In this document: piece by piece, positions 35,362 to 44,728 of the stretch
Numbering within the stretch: position 1 is the stretch's first letter
How the letters are laid out: every line of letters starts with the position of its first letter
From: JBHYDC01 sp051861205
Lineage (GTDB): Bacteria; Pseudomonadota; Alphaproteobacteria; Rhizobiales; Pleomorphomonadaceae
Length of the DNA stretch: 64,000 nucleotides
Direction: 5' to 3'
NCBI GenBank assembly: GCA_051861205.1
Contig: JBHYDC010000010.1
Location: 102,010-166,009, forward strand
Program-made: the position numbers and the translations under genes
Notes under the pieces: model-generated
Databases searched by the model: none
What the model was told of the DNA's origin: nothing
Seen by the model: the letters and a program-made list of their open reading frames with translations, nothing else

Positions 35362-35910
35362 TCAAAATCGCGGCCAATCCTTGAGGCCATCGATCTCCGC
35401 CCACGCCCGCGTCACGGCCCTTTCTGCGTCCAGCCCCTCGAAAATCGCCGCCTCGGCCCACCGCCGCCGCAATAGGCCCACCAGCGGCTTACCCTCATGG
35501 TTGATCCAGCGGCGCATCTGCCCCGGTACGTCGGCGAATACGCCCGCATTGATCCGGCGCAGCAGGGTGGATTTGGCAAGGTTTCCCTCGCCCAAATTAT
35601 ACACCCACGAAACCAGCGCCGCCGCTTGGCGCTCCGTCAGCTCCACCGTCACGCGCCGCGCCACGCCGCGCGCCGCCCCCGCCATATCGCGCACCAGCAG
35701 CGCCGCCGCCTCGGCCTCGGTAACATCCGGCGTGCTTGCCTTCACCCGCTTGCCTCTCGCGTCTTTCGTCGCGCCATAGCCGATCGTCCAAGTGCCGCCG
35801 CGCCGCTTGCCATTGTCGTCATAGGCCGTCTTGGAAAACCCCTCCACGCGCTTCACGATAACGGTGGCATCAGCCGGAACGCTGCTTCGATCCCAAATTC
35901 CATTCCGCAT
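35362..35910 (-). CDS. GH24 family lysozyme/endolysin-like protein
   Basis: A 182-residue muramidase of the T4-lysozyme/lambdoid endolysin family. The catalytic Glu is in KRVEGFSKTAYDD; the family motif follows as GTWTIGYGATKD and later LTERQAAALVSWVYNLGEGN. It has no signal peptide, like phage endolysins that need a holin or SAR segment. No holin or phage structural gene is near. GGAG lies about 10 bases before the ATG at 35910. The frame is open further upstream through the riboswitch region, which I treat as non-coding. Confidence 0.85.
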   Translation of the reverse strand: MRNGIWDRSSVPADATVIVKRVEGFSKTAYDDNGKRRGGTWTIGYGATKDARGKRVKASTPDVTEAEAAALLVRDMAGAARGVARRVTVELTERQAAALVSWVYNLGEGNLAKSTLLRRINAGVFADVPGQMRRWINHEGKPLVGLLRRRWAEAAIFEGLDAERAVTRAWAEIDGLKDWPRF

Positions 35911-36074
35911 TTTGAAAAAACTCCTGTCCACAACGACAGTCTTCAAAATACCCCCACGCGCAGCACCGGGCATAACTATCTGAAGTTTATACTTTATCCT
36001 CCCCCAATGCCGTGCTCGGCCAATTCCAGTCCGGCGTTGACATCCCTTTCCCGCAAGCCCACAACAATCTTGCG

Positions 36075-36243
36075 ACGGTCCTTCGTCCTCGAAGGTGAAA
36101 AGGGAATGCGGCCGGCCCACAAGGTCGGACAATCCGCAGCTGCCCCCGCAACTGTGAACGGGAAGCCTAACGCCTCGCGCCACTGGTCTGGGGAGACCGG
36201 GAAGGCTGTGTTAGGTGACGATCCGTGAGCCAGGAGACCTGCC
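36075..36243 (+). promoter_or_regulatory. Cobalamin riboswitch
   Basis: Canonical elements in order: GGTGAAAAGGGAA (36093-36105), then GCTGCCCCCGCAACTGTGA, CCACTGG, GGGAAGGC, and the B12 box AGCCAGGAGACCTGCC (36228-36243). It lies about 50 bases before cbtB on the same strand. A TCCGCC/GGCGGA hairpin (36267-36283) just upstream of the GGGAGAG ribosome site could be the expression platform acting on translation. It should repress the transport/biosynthesis operon when adenosylcobalamin is high. Confidence 0.97.
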
Positions 36244-36295
36244 GCCGCGTGAATGAAACCCTGTGTCCGCCGGTGGGGCGGATGGGAGAGACAAG

Positions 36296-36484
36296 ATGAT
36301 CGTTCGTAGTGCCGACGTTTCCGCCGCCTCATCCGCCAGCACCCGCAGTGAGGCCGTTCGCGCCGCGCTTGTCGTGATGCTCGCCGGCCTCGGCCTCGTG
36401 TTCACCGTCGGCTTCGCTCAGCCGTCGCTGCTGCACAACGCCGCCCACGACTGGCGCCATTCCATGAGCTTCCCCTGCCACTAA
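36296..36484 (+). CDS. cbtB: Cobalt transporter subunit CbtB
   Basis: A 62-residue protein with one membrane helix (AALVVMLAGLGLVFTVGFA) and the typical His-rich C-terminus HNAAHDWRHSMSFPCH. With CbtA it forms a predicted B12-regulated cobalt importer. GGGAGAG precedes the ATG at 36296, directly downstream of the riboswitch. Confidence 0.92.
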   Translation: MIVRSADVSAASSASTRSEAVRAALVVMLAGLGLVFTVGFAQPSLLHNAAHDWRHSMSFPCH

Positions 36485-36494
36485 CGGCAAGCTG

Positions 36495-37190
36495 ATGCTC
36501 CGGCGTTTGTTGGTGGTCGGCCTTTTGGCCGGCCTCGTGGCTGGGCTTGCGATGGCGGCCCTGCAACACGTCACGACCGTTCCCCTTATCATCGCGGCTG
36601 AAGTCTACGAGGCCGCCCCCCACGAGCACGCCCCCGGCGTTACCGCAGAGCCCCATCACGACGGTCACGACCACGCCCCCGCATGGTCCCCGTCCGGCGG
36701 CCTGGAACGCACCCTCTCCACCACCGTCGCCACGGTTATCTCGGCTATCGGCTTCTCCCTCGTCCTCCTCGCGGCTCTCCTTTTGGACGGCCGCCCCATC
36801 ACGCCCGCCCGCGCCCTCGCCTTCGCCGCCGGCGCCTTCGCCGCCACGGGCCTTGCCACCGGTCTTGGCCTTGCGCCCGAACTCCCCGGCAGCGCCGCGG
36901 CCGACCTGCAAGCCCGCCAGCTCTGGTGGATCGCCACCGCCATCGGCACCGCCGGCGGCATCTGGCTCATCGCCCGCGCGCCCGCGCCCATCAAAGCCGC
37001 CGGCCTCGCCCTCATCATCGCACCTCACGTCATCGGCGCGCCCGAGGCCCCCGGCTACGCCAGCACCGCCCCGGCCGAACTCGCCGCGCATTTCGCCTCC
37101 ACCTCGCTCGCCGTCCACGGTGCGCTGTGGGCGATGATCGGGCTTGCCGTCGGCCAAATTTGGCCCCGCACGGAGCGGCTTGGCTCATGA
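36495..37190 (+). CDS. cbtA: Cobalt transporter subunit CbtA
   Basis: A 231-residue membrane protein with about five helices. The N-terminus is LRRLLVVGLLAGLVAGLAMA. A His-rich loop (HEHAPGV and HHDGHDHAP, ~residues 35-56) could bind cobalt. It overlaps the next gene by 4 bases. CbtAB function is known from comparative genomics of B12-regulated genes. Confidence 0.92.
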   Translation: MLRRLLVVGLLAGLVAGLAMAALQHVTTVPLIIAAEVYEAAPHEHAPGVTAEPHHDGHDHAPAWSPSGGLERTLSTTVATVISAIGFSLVLLAALLLDGRPITPARALAFAAGAFAATGLATGLGLAPELPGSAAADLQARQLWWIATAIGTAGGIWLIARAPAPIKAAGLALIIAPHVIGAPEAPGYASTAPAELAAHFASTSLAVHGALWAMIGLAVGQIWPRTERLGS

Positions 37191-37564
37191 CCACCACAGT
37201 CTACGTCTGCACCACCTGCCGCCGCGAGGGCGACGACCCCGCCGCCCCCCGCGCCGGCGCCGTCCTCGCCGCCGCCCTCGCGAATGAAAACCTCGCCGCC
37301 GGCTCCCCCTTCACCATCATCCCCGTCGAGTGCCTTAGCGTCTGCAAGCGCCCGATCACCGTCGGCTTTTCCGCGCCCGCCAAATGGACCTACGTCTACG
37401 GCGATTTTCCCCCTGACGCCGCGCCCGCCATCCTCGCCGCCGCCGCCCAATTCACCGCCGCACCGGACGGCCTCATCCCCTGGCGCGAGCGGCCGGAAGC
37501 CTTGAAGCGCGGCGTCGTCGCTCGCATTCCCCCTGTTCTCGCGCACCCCGAGGCCGCCGAATGA
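37187..37564 (+). CDS. DUF1636 family metal-binding-like protein in the cobalamin operon
   Basis: A 125-residue protein. An N-terminal CTTCRR motif (TVYVCTTCRREGDD) and a second Cys pair in VECLSVCKRP suggest a thioredoxin-fold [2Fe-2S] ferredoxin-like or metal site. DUF1636 proteins often accompany cobW/cobN. Start and stop overlap both neighbours by 4 bases (ATGA). It could handle cobalt or electrons for CobG or the chelatase, but no function is established. Confidence 0.85.
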   Translation: MTTTVYVCTTCRREGDDPAAPRAGAVLAAALANENLAAGSPFTIIPVECLSVCKRPITVGFSAPAKWTYVYGDFPPDAAPAILAAAAQFTAAPDGLIPWRERPEALKRGVVARIPPVLAHPEAAE

Positions 37565-38595
37565 CTGCCTTCGCCAAGATCCCCGTCACCATCGTCACCG
37601 GCTTTCTCGGCGCGGGCAAAACCACCCTCATCCGCCACGTCCTCGAAAACGCCGGCGGCCGGCGCCTCGCCCTCATCATCAACGAGTTCGGCGACGTCGG
37701 CGTCGATGGCGAAATCCTCAAAGCCTGCGGCATCGAGAGTTGCCCGGAGGAAAACATCGTCGAGCTTGCCAACGGCTGCCTCTGCTGCACCGTCGCCGAC
37801 GATTTCATCCCCGCCATCGAAGCCCTGATCGCTCACGAGAAGCGCCCCGACCACATCATCGTGGAAACAAGCGGCCTCGCCCTTCCCAAACCCCTCGTCA
37901 AAGCCTTCGACTGGCCCCCCGTCCGCGCCCGCCTCACCGTCGACGGCGTGATCGCGGTGGTCGACGGCGCCGCCGTCGCCGCCGGCCGCTTCGCCGACGA
38001 TCCAGTCAAAGTCGCCGCCCAGCGCGCCGCCGACGCCTCTGTCGATCACGACAACCCGCTGGAGGAAGTCTACGAAGACCAGCTCCTCTCCGCCGACCTC
38101 GTCATCCTCAACAAATCCGACCTCCTCGACGACGCCGCATCCGCCCGCGTCACTGCCGAAATCACCGCCGCCCTCCCGCGCGCCGTCAAGATCGTCGCCA
38201 CCCACGAAGGCCGCATCGATCCGGCCATCCTCCTCGGCATCGCCGCCGCCGCCGAGGACGATCTCGCGAACCGCCCCTCCCACCACGACGCCGAGGAAGG
38301 CCACGACCACGACGACTTCGACAGCTTCATCGTCGACCTCCCCGCTGTTCCCGACCCCGCCGCCCTCATCGAGCGCCTGAAAACCGTCACCGAAGCCCAC
38401 GACATCCTCCGCATCAAAGGCTTCGTCGACGTCGCCGGCAAACCCATGCGCCTCCTCGTCCAAGGCGTCGGCCCCCGCTTCCGCCACCACTACGACCGCG
38501 CCTGGACCCCCGCCGAGCCCCGCCGCACCCGCCTCGTCATCATCGGCGAAAAAGGCCTCGACCAGGCGTCAATCACTGCCGCGCTGACCGGCTAG
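37561..38595 (+). CDS. cobW: Cobalamin biosynthesis protein CobW (G3E GTPase)
   Basis: A 344-residue metallochaperone GTPase. P-loop GFLGAGKTT, the metal motif GCLCCTV, base-recognition NKSD, and a His/Asp-rich loop (HHDAEEGHDHDD) before the C-terminal CobW domain. It is thought to deliver cobalt to the CobNST chelatase. It overlaps the DUF1636 gene by 4 bases and lies 28 bases before cobN. Confidence 0.96.
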   Translation: MTAFAKIPVTIVTGFLGAGKTTLIRHVLENAGGRRLALIINEFGDVGVDGEILKACGIESCPEENIVELANGCLCCTVADDFIPAIEALIAHEKRPDHIIVETSGLALPKPLVKAFDWPPVRARLTVDGVIAVVDGAAVAAGRFADDPVKVAAQRAADASVDHDNPLEEVYEDQLLSADLVILNKSDLLDDAASARVTAEITAALPRAVKIVATHEGRIDPAILLGIAAAAEDDLANRPSHHDAEEGHDHDDFDSFIVDLPAVPDPAALIERLKTVTEAHDILRIKGFVDVAGKPMRLLVQGVGPRFRHHYDRAWTPAEPRRTRLVIIGEKGLDQASITAALTG

Positions 38596-38623
38596 GCTGA
38601 TAAACCCAAGCTCGGAACACCCG

Positions 38624-41600
38624 ATGCACATCCTGGCCGAACAGATCCGCTCCCTGGACGAAACCGTCCAAGCGATCGACCTCGGCCAAACGCCTTCCGA
38701 CATCGTCATCCTCTCCTTCACCGATTCCGACTTAGCCCTCGCTGCCGCCGTCCACGACACCCTCGGCCCTGCCGCCCCCACCCTCCGCCTCGCCAGCCTC
38801 GCCACTCTCCGCCACCCCTTCTCCGTCGACACCTACCTCGACAGCGTCATTCGTCACGCCCGCCTCGTCATCGTCCGCTGCCTCGGCGGCATGGACTACT
38901 GGCGCTATGGCGTCGACGAACTGGCCATCGCCGCCCGCACCCACGGCGTCGATCTCGCCATCGTCCCCGGCGACGCCATGGCCGACCCCCGCCTCGACAC
39001 CGCCTCCACGCTTCCCCCCGCCGACCTCAACCGCATCTGGTCCTGGTTCCAGTCCGGCGGCCCGGATAACCTCCGCGCCCTCTTCGGCTGGGCCTCCACC
39101 CGCCTCGGCCACCCCGCGCCCTGGACCGAGCCCACCCCGCTCCCCGCCTTCGGCTGCGTCCGCGACGCCTGCATCTGCGCGTCCCAGTGTCTGACCTGCC
39201 GGCTCGAAACCTCCGAAACCGATCATCCCCCCGCCCCGCTCGCCCTCCTCATCTGCTACCGCTCCCTCCTCACCGCCGCCGACCACGCCCCCATCCTCGC
39301 CCTTGCCGAGGCCCTCCGCGCGCGCGGCCTCGCCGTCTTCCCCGTCACCGTCACCTCCCTCAAAGACCCCGCCGCCGCAGCCGCCCTCCGCGCCGCCATC
39401 GCGCGCCATCGGCCGGACGTCATCCTCAACACCACCGCCTTCTCCGCCCGGCAGGACGACGGCGGCTCGGTCCTCGACGACGCCGATGCACCCGTCCTCC
39501 AGGTCATCATCGCCACCACCTTCCGCGAGGCTTGGGCCGCCGGCCCGCGCGGCCTCGGCGCCGCCGATCTCGCCATGAACGTCGTGCTACCAGAGGTTGA
39601 CGGCCGCCTCATCGGCCCCGCCATCTCCTTCAAGGCCGACACCGCCCGCTCGGACCGCCAACAGTTCACCCGCGTCATCCACCGGCCCGACCCGGCGGGG
39701 ATAACCCGTGCCGCCGATCTCGCCGCCGCATGGGTCCACCTTCGCCGCACCCCGCGCGGGGATAAAAAGCTCGCCCTCGTTTTGTCAGACTTTCCAGCCA
39801 AGGGAGGGCGGACAGGTTATGCCGTCGGCCTCGACGGCCCGGCCTCGATGACCGCCATCGCGGACGACTTGCGCGCAGCCGGCTACCCCGTCGGCCCCCT
39901 CCCCGCGCCCGCCGACCTCATCCGCCAACTCGAAACTCGCGAAGCGGCCGAGATCCTATCGTTTGACGACTACACCACCTTGTTTTTCCGACTACACCCC
40001 GACTTCCGAAATTTCGTCGTCCAAACATGGGGCGAACCTACCTCAAAAACCCCGGAAAACCAGGATTTTCGCTTCCGCGCGCTCATCTCCGGCGGCCTCG
40101 TCATCGCCGTCCAGCCCGATCGCGGCGCCCGCGCCGCCCGCGCCGCCGACTACCACGACCCCAACCGCCCCCCGTCCCACGAATACATCGCCTTCTACCT
40201 CTGGTTGCGCGAAATTGTCGGCATCGACGCCCTCATTCACCTCGGCACCCACGGCACCCTCGAATGGCTGCCCGGCAAGTCCGTCGCCCTATCAAACGCC
40301 TGCGCCCCCGCCGTTCTGACCGGCGATATCCCCGTCATTTACCCCTTCATCGTGAACAATCCCGGCGAAGCCGCCCAAGCCAAGCGCCGCATCGGCGCCG
40401 TCACCATCGGTCACCTCACCCCACCTCTCCAGCTTGCCGGCACCCACGGTCTCACCGCCGAAATCGAAGCCCTTCTGGACGAGTTTTCCTCAGCCCAGAC
40501 CCTAGACCCCCGCCGCGCCAACCGCCTCGCCGAGGTCATTCTCGAAAAAGCCCGGACTTCCGGCCTCGCCGAGGAAAGCGGCATCACGCCCGACCTTGAC
40601 CCCGCCACCGCCCTCGCCCACCTCGACGCCTGGGTCTGCGACGTCAAAGACATGCGCATCGGCGACGGTCTCCACATCTACGCCCGCGCGCCATCCCCCG
40701 CCCAAATCACTGCGACCGCTGCCGCCATCGGCACAGATTCCAGCCATCTTTCCAAGCTAATACACCATTCTGCTAAAGCAGAACATGAAGCGCTCATCGC
40801 CGCCCTCGACGGCCGCTTCATCCCCCCCGGCCCCGCCGGTGCCCCCGCCCGTGGCCGCCTCGACGTCCTCCCCACCGGCCGCAACCTCACCGCGATCGAC
40901 CCGCGCTCCGTCCCCACCCGCACCGCCTATGAAATCGGCTCCCACACCGCCGAACAGGTCGTCGCCCGCTATGTCCAAGACCACGGCGACTGGCCCAAAC
41001 GCATCATCATCGACCTCTGGGGCAGCGCCACCATGCGCACCGGCGGCGACGATCTCGCCCAAGCCCTCGCGCTCCTCGGCGTCCGTCCGGTCTGGGACGC
41101 AGCGTCGAACCGCGTTTCCGGCTTCGAAGTCCTCTCCACCGCCCGCACCGGTCGCCCCCGTGTCGACGTAACCTTGCGGATTTCCGGCCTTTTCCGCGAC
41201 GTCTTCCCCGCCCAGATCGCCCTCTTCGACGAAGCCGTCCGCGCCGTAGCCGCCCTCGACGAAGACGAGGAAACCAACCCCCTCGCAGCCAGCCCCGCCG
41301 CACCCCGCATCTTCGGCGCAGCCCCCGGCGCCTACGGCATCGGCCTCTCCACCACCGTCGCCACCGGCGCCTGGGACACCCGCTCCGACCTCGGCGAGGC
41401 CTATCTCGCCGCCTCCGCCCACGCCTACGGCGTTGGAAAGGAAGGCATTTCGGCCAAAGAGTCTTTCCGGCAACAGGTCGCCGCTGCCGACGCCTTCGTC
41501 CACGTCCAAGACATGAACGGCCAAGACCTCCTCGACAGCGACGCCTTCGCCGACCACGAAGGCGGGTTCGCCGCCGCCGCCCACACCCTCGGCGCCAAGC

Positions 41601-41998
41601 CCGCGCTCTATCACGTCGACACCACCGCGCCCGCGCCCAAGGTCCGAACCCTGCCCGAGGAAGTCGCCCGCGTCGTCCGCGCCCGCGCCAGCAACCCGCG
41701 TTGGATCGCCGGTCAGATCCGCCATGGCCATCGCGGCGCCGCCGAAATAGCTGAGACAGTTCAAAATCTTATCAGTTTCTCTGCCACCGCCGACGCCGTC
41801 GGCACCCACCAGTTCGACCTCGTCTTCGATGCAACGATCGGCGACGATCACGTCCGCGATTTCCTGAAATCCGCCAACCCCGAAGCCGCAGCCGCCTGCG
41901 CCCGCGCTTTCGACGAGGCGCTGCGCCGCGGCCTCTGGCAGACCCGCCGCAACTCCGTCTCCGGCCGCATCGCCGAAACCCTGGCGGCCGCGCCATGA
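38624..41998 (+). CDS. cobN: Cobaltochelatase subunit CobN
   Basis: The large subunit of the ATP-dependent aerobic cobaltochelatase, inserting cobalt into hydrogenobyrinic acid a,c-diamide with CobS and CobT (not in this window). 1124 residues, somewhat shorter than the ~1250 of Pseudomonas/Sinorhizobium CobN. Typical segments are HLGTHGTLEWLPGKSVALS, DIPVIYPFIVNNPGEAAQAK and, in the C-terminal part, AYGVGKEG and VHVQDMNGQDLLDSDAF. It overlaps cobG by 4 bases. Its codons are strongly C-ending. Confidence 0.97.
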   Translation: MHILAEQIRSLDETVQAIDLGQTPSDIVILSFTDSDLALAAAVHDTLGPAAPTLRLASLATLRHPFSVDTYLDSVIRHARLVIVRCLGGMDYWRYGVDELAIAARTHGVDLAIVPGDAMADPRLDTASTLPPADLNRIWSWFQSGGPDNLRALFGWASTRLGHPAPWTEPTPLPAFGCVRDACICASQCLTCRLETSETDHPPAPLALLICYRSLLTAADHAPILALAEALRARGLAVFPVTVTSLKDPAAAAALRAAIARHRPDVILNTTAFSARQDDGGSVLDDADAPVLQVIIATTFREAWAAGPRGLGAADLAMNVVLPEVDGRLIGPAISFKADTARSDRQQFTRVIHRPDPAGITRAADLAAAWVHLRRTPRGDKKLALVLSDFPAKGGRTGYAVGLDGPASMTAIADDLRAAGYPVGPLPAPADLIRQLETREAAEILSFDDYTTLFFRLHPDFRNFVVQTWGEPTSKTPENQDFRFRALISGGLVIAVQPDRGARAARAADYHDPNRPPSHEYIAFYLWLREIVGIDALIHLGTHGTLEWLPGKSVALSNACAPAVLTGDIPVIYPFIVNNPGEAAQAKRRIGAVTIGHLTPPLQLAGTHGLTAEIEALLDEFSSAQTLDPRRANRLAEVILEKARTSGLAEESGITPDLDPATALAHLDAWVCDVKDMRIGDGLHIYARAPSPAQITATAAAIGTDSSHLSKLIHHSAKAEHEALIAALDGRFIPPGPAGAPARGRLDVLPTGRNLTAIDPRSVPTRTAYEIGSHTAEQVVARYVQDHGDWPKRIIIDLWGSATMRTGGDDLAQALALLGVRPVWDAASNRVSGFEVLSTARTGRPRVDVTLRISGLFRDVFPAQIALFDEAVRAVAALDEDEETNPLAASPAAPRIFGAAPGAYGIGLSTTVATGAWDTRSDLGEAYLAASAHAYGVGKEGISAKESFRQQVAAADAFVHVQDMNGQDLLDSDAFADHEGGFAAAAHTLGAKPALYHVDTTAPAPKVRTLPEEVARVVRARASNPRWIAGQIRHGHRGAAEIAETVQNLISFSATADAVGTHQFDLVFDATIGDDHVRDFLKSANPEAAAACARAFDEALRRGLWQTRRNSVSGRIAETLAAAP

Positions 41999-43371
41999 CC
42001 GCCCATCCCGCCCCCGCTTCAATCAAAGGTTGGTGCCCCGGCGCCCTCCGCCCCATGCGAACCGGCGACGGTTTGCTCGTTCGCCTGCGCATCACCGGCG
42101 GCCGGATCTCCCCCGATCACCTCCACGCCATCGCCAACCTCTCCCGCCGCCACGGCAACGGCCTTATCGACCTCAGCCAGCGCGCAAATCTGCAACTACG
42201 CGGTGTACCCGACGCGAGCTTGCCCGAGCTTCTAGCAAGCCTCCAAGCCCTCAACCTCGTCGACAACAACCCCGACGCGGAAGCCGTCCGCAACGTCACC
42301 GCCCCGCCCCTCGCCGGCCTCGATCCCACCGCCAAGCTGAACGGCACTCGGCTCGTCCAAGCCCTAGAAGGCCACCTCGCCAACGACCCAGAACTCCATG
42401 CTCTCCCAAGCAAATTCGGCTTCCTAGTCGACGACGGCGGCGCAATCCCAATGGATGACGTCCCCGCCGACATCCGTCTCGTCGGCACCGACAACGGCGT
42501 GCTGATTTCGATCGGCGGACATGCGCAGTCATCCCTACACCTCTGCATCGTCCCCGAGAATGACGCGCCCCAAGTCGCAACGGACCTAGCCAAAACTTTC
42601 CTGGCCCTTCGTGCGCAGGTTGCACCAGAAGCCCGCCGCTTCCGTCACCTGCTCGACGCGCTTTCAGGCCCACTCGTGGATAATGCGTCCACCACCCAAC
42701 CCGAAATCGAACGCAATTCACGGCAAATCCAGCGTTCCGCCATCCGGTCGGCAACGCCCTCCGCGCGACTTGATCCAGTCCATGCCAACAGTAACATTGA
42801 TTCCATTTTAGCGAACAATGCATCATCCCGCACAAGGCCCAAACCACCACTCCTCGGCCAACAGAAATCCTACCTCGGCGCCGGCGCCCCCTTCGGCCGC
42901 TTCACAGCCGATCAACTCCAAGTCCTTGCTTCTCTTGGCGAAATACGCCTAACCCCCTGGCGCCTAGTCCTTCTCCCAGCCGCCCCACCCTCCGCCGAAC
43001 ACATCCTTTCCGCCGCCGGGCTCATCCTGTCCCCCACAGACCCCCGCCTCTCCGTCGCCGCCTGCGCCGGCCTCGCCTGCTCCTCCGGCCAGATCGACGC
43101 CCAATCCATCGCCACCCGCCTCGCCCCACTCGCTCAGCGCATCGCCTTCGATGTCGCTCAACGCGCCGACTCCGGCGTTACGCTGCACATCTCAGGGTGT
43201 ACCAAGGGTTGTGCGCGCCCCACCGCAACCGCCGCCGTCCTGGTCGGAAACATCGGGGCTATCGACCTCATCCAAAACGGTCGGGCCGATGATATCCCCG
43301 CCCACTCTGGCCTTGACCTCAACCAAGCCGAGACCATCCTGAACTCGCTCACGCCGGAGGGTCGGCCATGA
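41995..43371 (+). CDS. cobG: Precorrin-3B synthase CobG
   Basis: A 458-residue sulfite/nitrite-reductase-like Fe-S enzyme that uses O2 to form precorrin-3B, so it marks the aerobic pathway. The 4Fe-4S cysteines are in CAGLACSSGQ and SGCTKGCARP (C-terminal half). The N-terminal ferredoxin-like half has GLIDLSQRANLQLRGV. A low-complexity insertion with many Ser/Thr/Asn (residues ~225-275) separates two domains. It overlaps cobN and cobH by 4 bases each. Confidence 0.93.
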   Translation: MTAHPAPASIKGWCPGALRPMRTGDGLLVRLRITGGRISPDHLHAIANLSRRHGNGLIDLSQRANLQLRGVPDASLPELLASLQALNLVDNNPDAEAVRNVTAPPLAGLDPTAKLNGTRLVQALEGHLANDPELHALPSKFGFLVDDGGAIPMDDVPADIRLVGTDNGVLISIGGHAQSSLHLCIVPENDAPQVATDLAKTFLALRAQVAPEARRFRHLLDALSGPLVDNASTTQPEIERNSRQIQRSAIRSATPSARLDPVHANSNIDSILANNASSRTRPKPPLLGQQKSYLGAGAPFGRFTADQLQVLASLGEIRLTPWRLVLLPAAPPSAEHILSAAGLILSPTDPRLSVAACAGLACSSGQIDAQSIATRLAPLAQRIAFDVAQRADSGVTLHISGCTKGCARPTATAAVLVGNIGAIDLIQNGRADDIPAHSGLDLNQAETILNSLTPEGRP

Positions 43372-44003
43372 CCACGCCCGCCCACGACTACATCCGCGAC
43401 GGCGCGGAAATCTATCGCCGCTCATTCGCCATCATCCGTTCCGAGGCTGATCTCCGCCGTTTTTCAGCCGACGAAGAGAAGGTCGCCGTCCGCATCATCC
43501 ACGCCTGCGGCATGGTCGAAGCCGCCGCTGACATCGCCTTCGCCCCCGGCGCCGTCACCGCCGCCAAGGCCGCGATTGCCTCCGGAGCGCCCATCCTCTG
43601 CGACGCCAAGATGGTCGCAAACGGCGTCACTCGCACCCGCCTCCCGGCCGACAACGCCGTGATCTGCACCCTCGACGACCCCCGCGTCCCCGCCCTCGCC
43701 GCCGCACTCGGTACAACCAGAACGGCAGCCGCCATGGAACTTTGGCGCGACCACCTCGCCGGTTCCATCGTCGCCATCGGCAACGCCCCCACCGCCCTCT
43801 TCCGCCTGTTCGAGCTTCTGGACGCCGGCGCCGCACCCCCCGCAGCCGTCATCGGCATGCCCGTCGGCTTCGTCGGCGCCATGGAATCCAAGGAAGCCCT
43901 GATCGCCGACGGCCGGCTCCCCTACCTCGTCGTTCGCGGCCGAAAAGGCGGCAGCGCCATGGCCGCCGCCGCCGTAAATGCCCTTGCGAGTGAGCGCGAA
44001 TGA
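43368..44003 (+). CDS. cobH: Precorrin-8X methylmutase CobH
   Basis: A 211-residue enzyme that moves the C11 methyl to C12, giving hydrogenobyrinic acid. The catalytic His is in VRIIHACGMVE; other typical parts are GAPILCDAKMVANGV, AIGNAPTALFRL and PVGFVGAMESKE. Overlaps cobG and cobI by 4 bases. Confidence 0.97.
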   Translation: MTTPAHDYIRDGAEIYRRSFAIIRSEADLRRFSADEEKVAVRIIHACGMVEAAADIAFAPGAVTAAKAAIASGAPILCDAKMVANGVTRTRLPADNAVICTLDDPRVPALAAALGTTRTAAAMELWRDHLAGSIVAIGNAPTALFRLFELLDAGAAPPAAVIGMPVGFVGAMESKEALIADGRLPYLVVRGRKGGSAMAAAAVNALASERE

Positions 44004-44728
44004 CCGCTGGAACCCTTCACGGCGTCGGCCTTGGACCCGGCGATCCCGAACTCCTCACCCTCCGCGCGCTCCGCCTGATCCAGGCGTCGCCCGTCCTCGC
44101 CTACTTCGCGAAAAAGGGCCGGCGCGGCAATGCCCGCACGATCGTCGATTGCTGGATTACAGAGGGAATTCAAGAGCTTCCACTTCTCTACCCCATCACG
44201 ACCGAAATCCATTTCGCCGACGAGACCTACATCCAGCAACTCGGCGCCTTCTACGACGAGGCCGCTGAATCCATCGCCGACAAGCTCAGAGAAGGCCGCG
44301 ACGTCGCGTTGATCTGCGAGGGCGATCCGATGTTCTACGGGTCGTTCATGCATATTTTCATCCGGCTGAAAGACCGGTTCAACGTGTCGATCACGGCCGG
44401 CGTCACCGGCATGTCCGGATGCTGGACTGCCGCCGGACAGCCGATCACCTGGGGCGACGACATCCTAACGGTGCTGCCCGGCACGTTGCCCGAAGACGTG
44501 CTCGCACAGCGCCTATCGCAGACCGACGCGGCTGTGATCATGAAACTCGGTTCGAATTTCCCCAAGGTTCGCAGAGCCTTAGCGGAAGCAGGAAAGCTCG
44601 ACCGCGCACTTTATGTGGAGCGCGGCACCATGGCGGATGAGAAGATCCTCGCCCTTGCCGACAAGCTGGATGACACCGCCCCCTACTTCTCGCTCATCCT
44701 CGTCCCCGGCAACGGACGACGGCCATGA
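44000..44728 (+). CDS. cobI: Precorrin-2 C20-methyltransferase CobI
   Basis: An SAM-dependent class III methyltransferase, 242 residues: LHGVGLGPGDPELLTLRAL, CEGDPMFYGSFMHIF, and TAGVTGMSGCWTAAGQP. Overlaps cobH and cobJ by 4 bases. Confidence 0.97.
   Translation: MTAGTLHGVGLGPGDPELLTLRALRLIQASPVLAYFAKKGRRGNARTIVDCWITEGIQELPLLYPITTEIHFADETYIQQLGAFYDEAAESIADKLREGRDVALICEGDPMFYGSFMHIFIRLKDRFNVSITAGVTGMSGCWTAAGQPITWGDDILTVLPGTLPEDVLAQRLSQTDAAVIMKLGSNFPKVRRALAEAGKLDRALYVERGTMADEKILALADKLDDTAPYFSLILVPGNGRRP

Noticed and set aside
35911..36183. N-terminal extension of the lysozyme frame
   Set aside because: It crosses the cobalamin riboswitch in antisense, and a good start exists at 35910.
40757..42022. 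Open frame of 421 residues on minus across cobN
   Set aside because: Antisense shadow with glycine-rich composition; cobN is clear on +.
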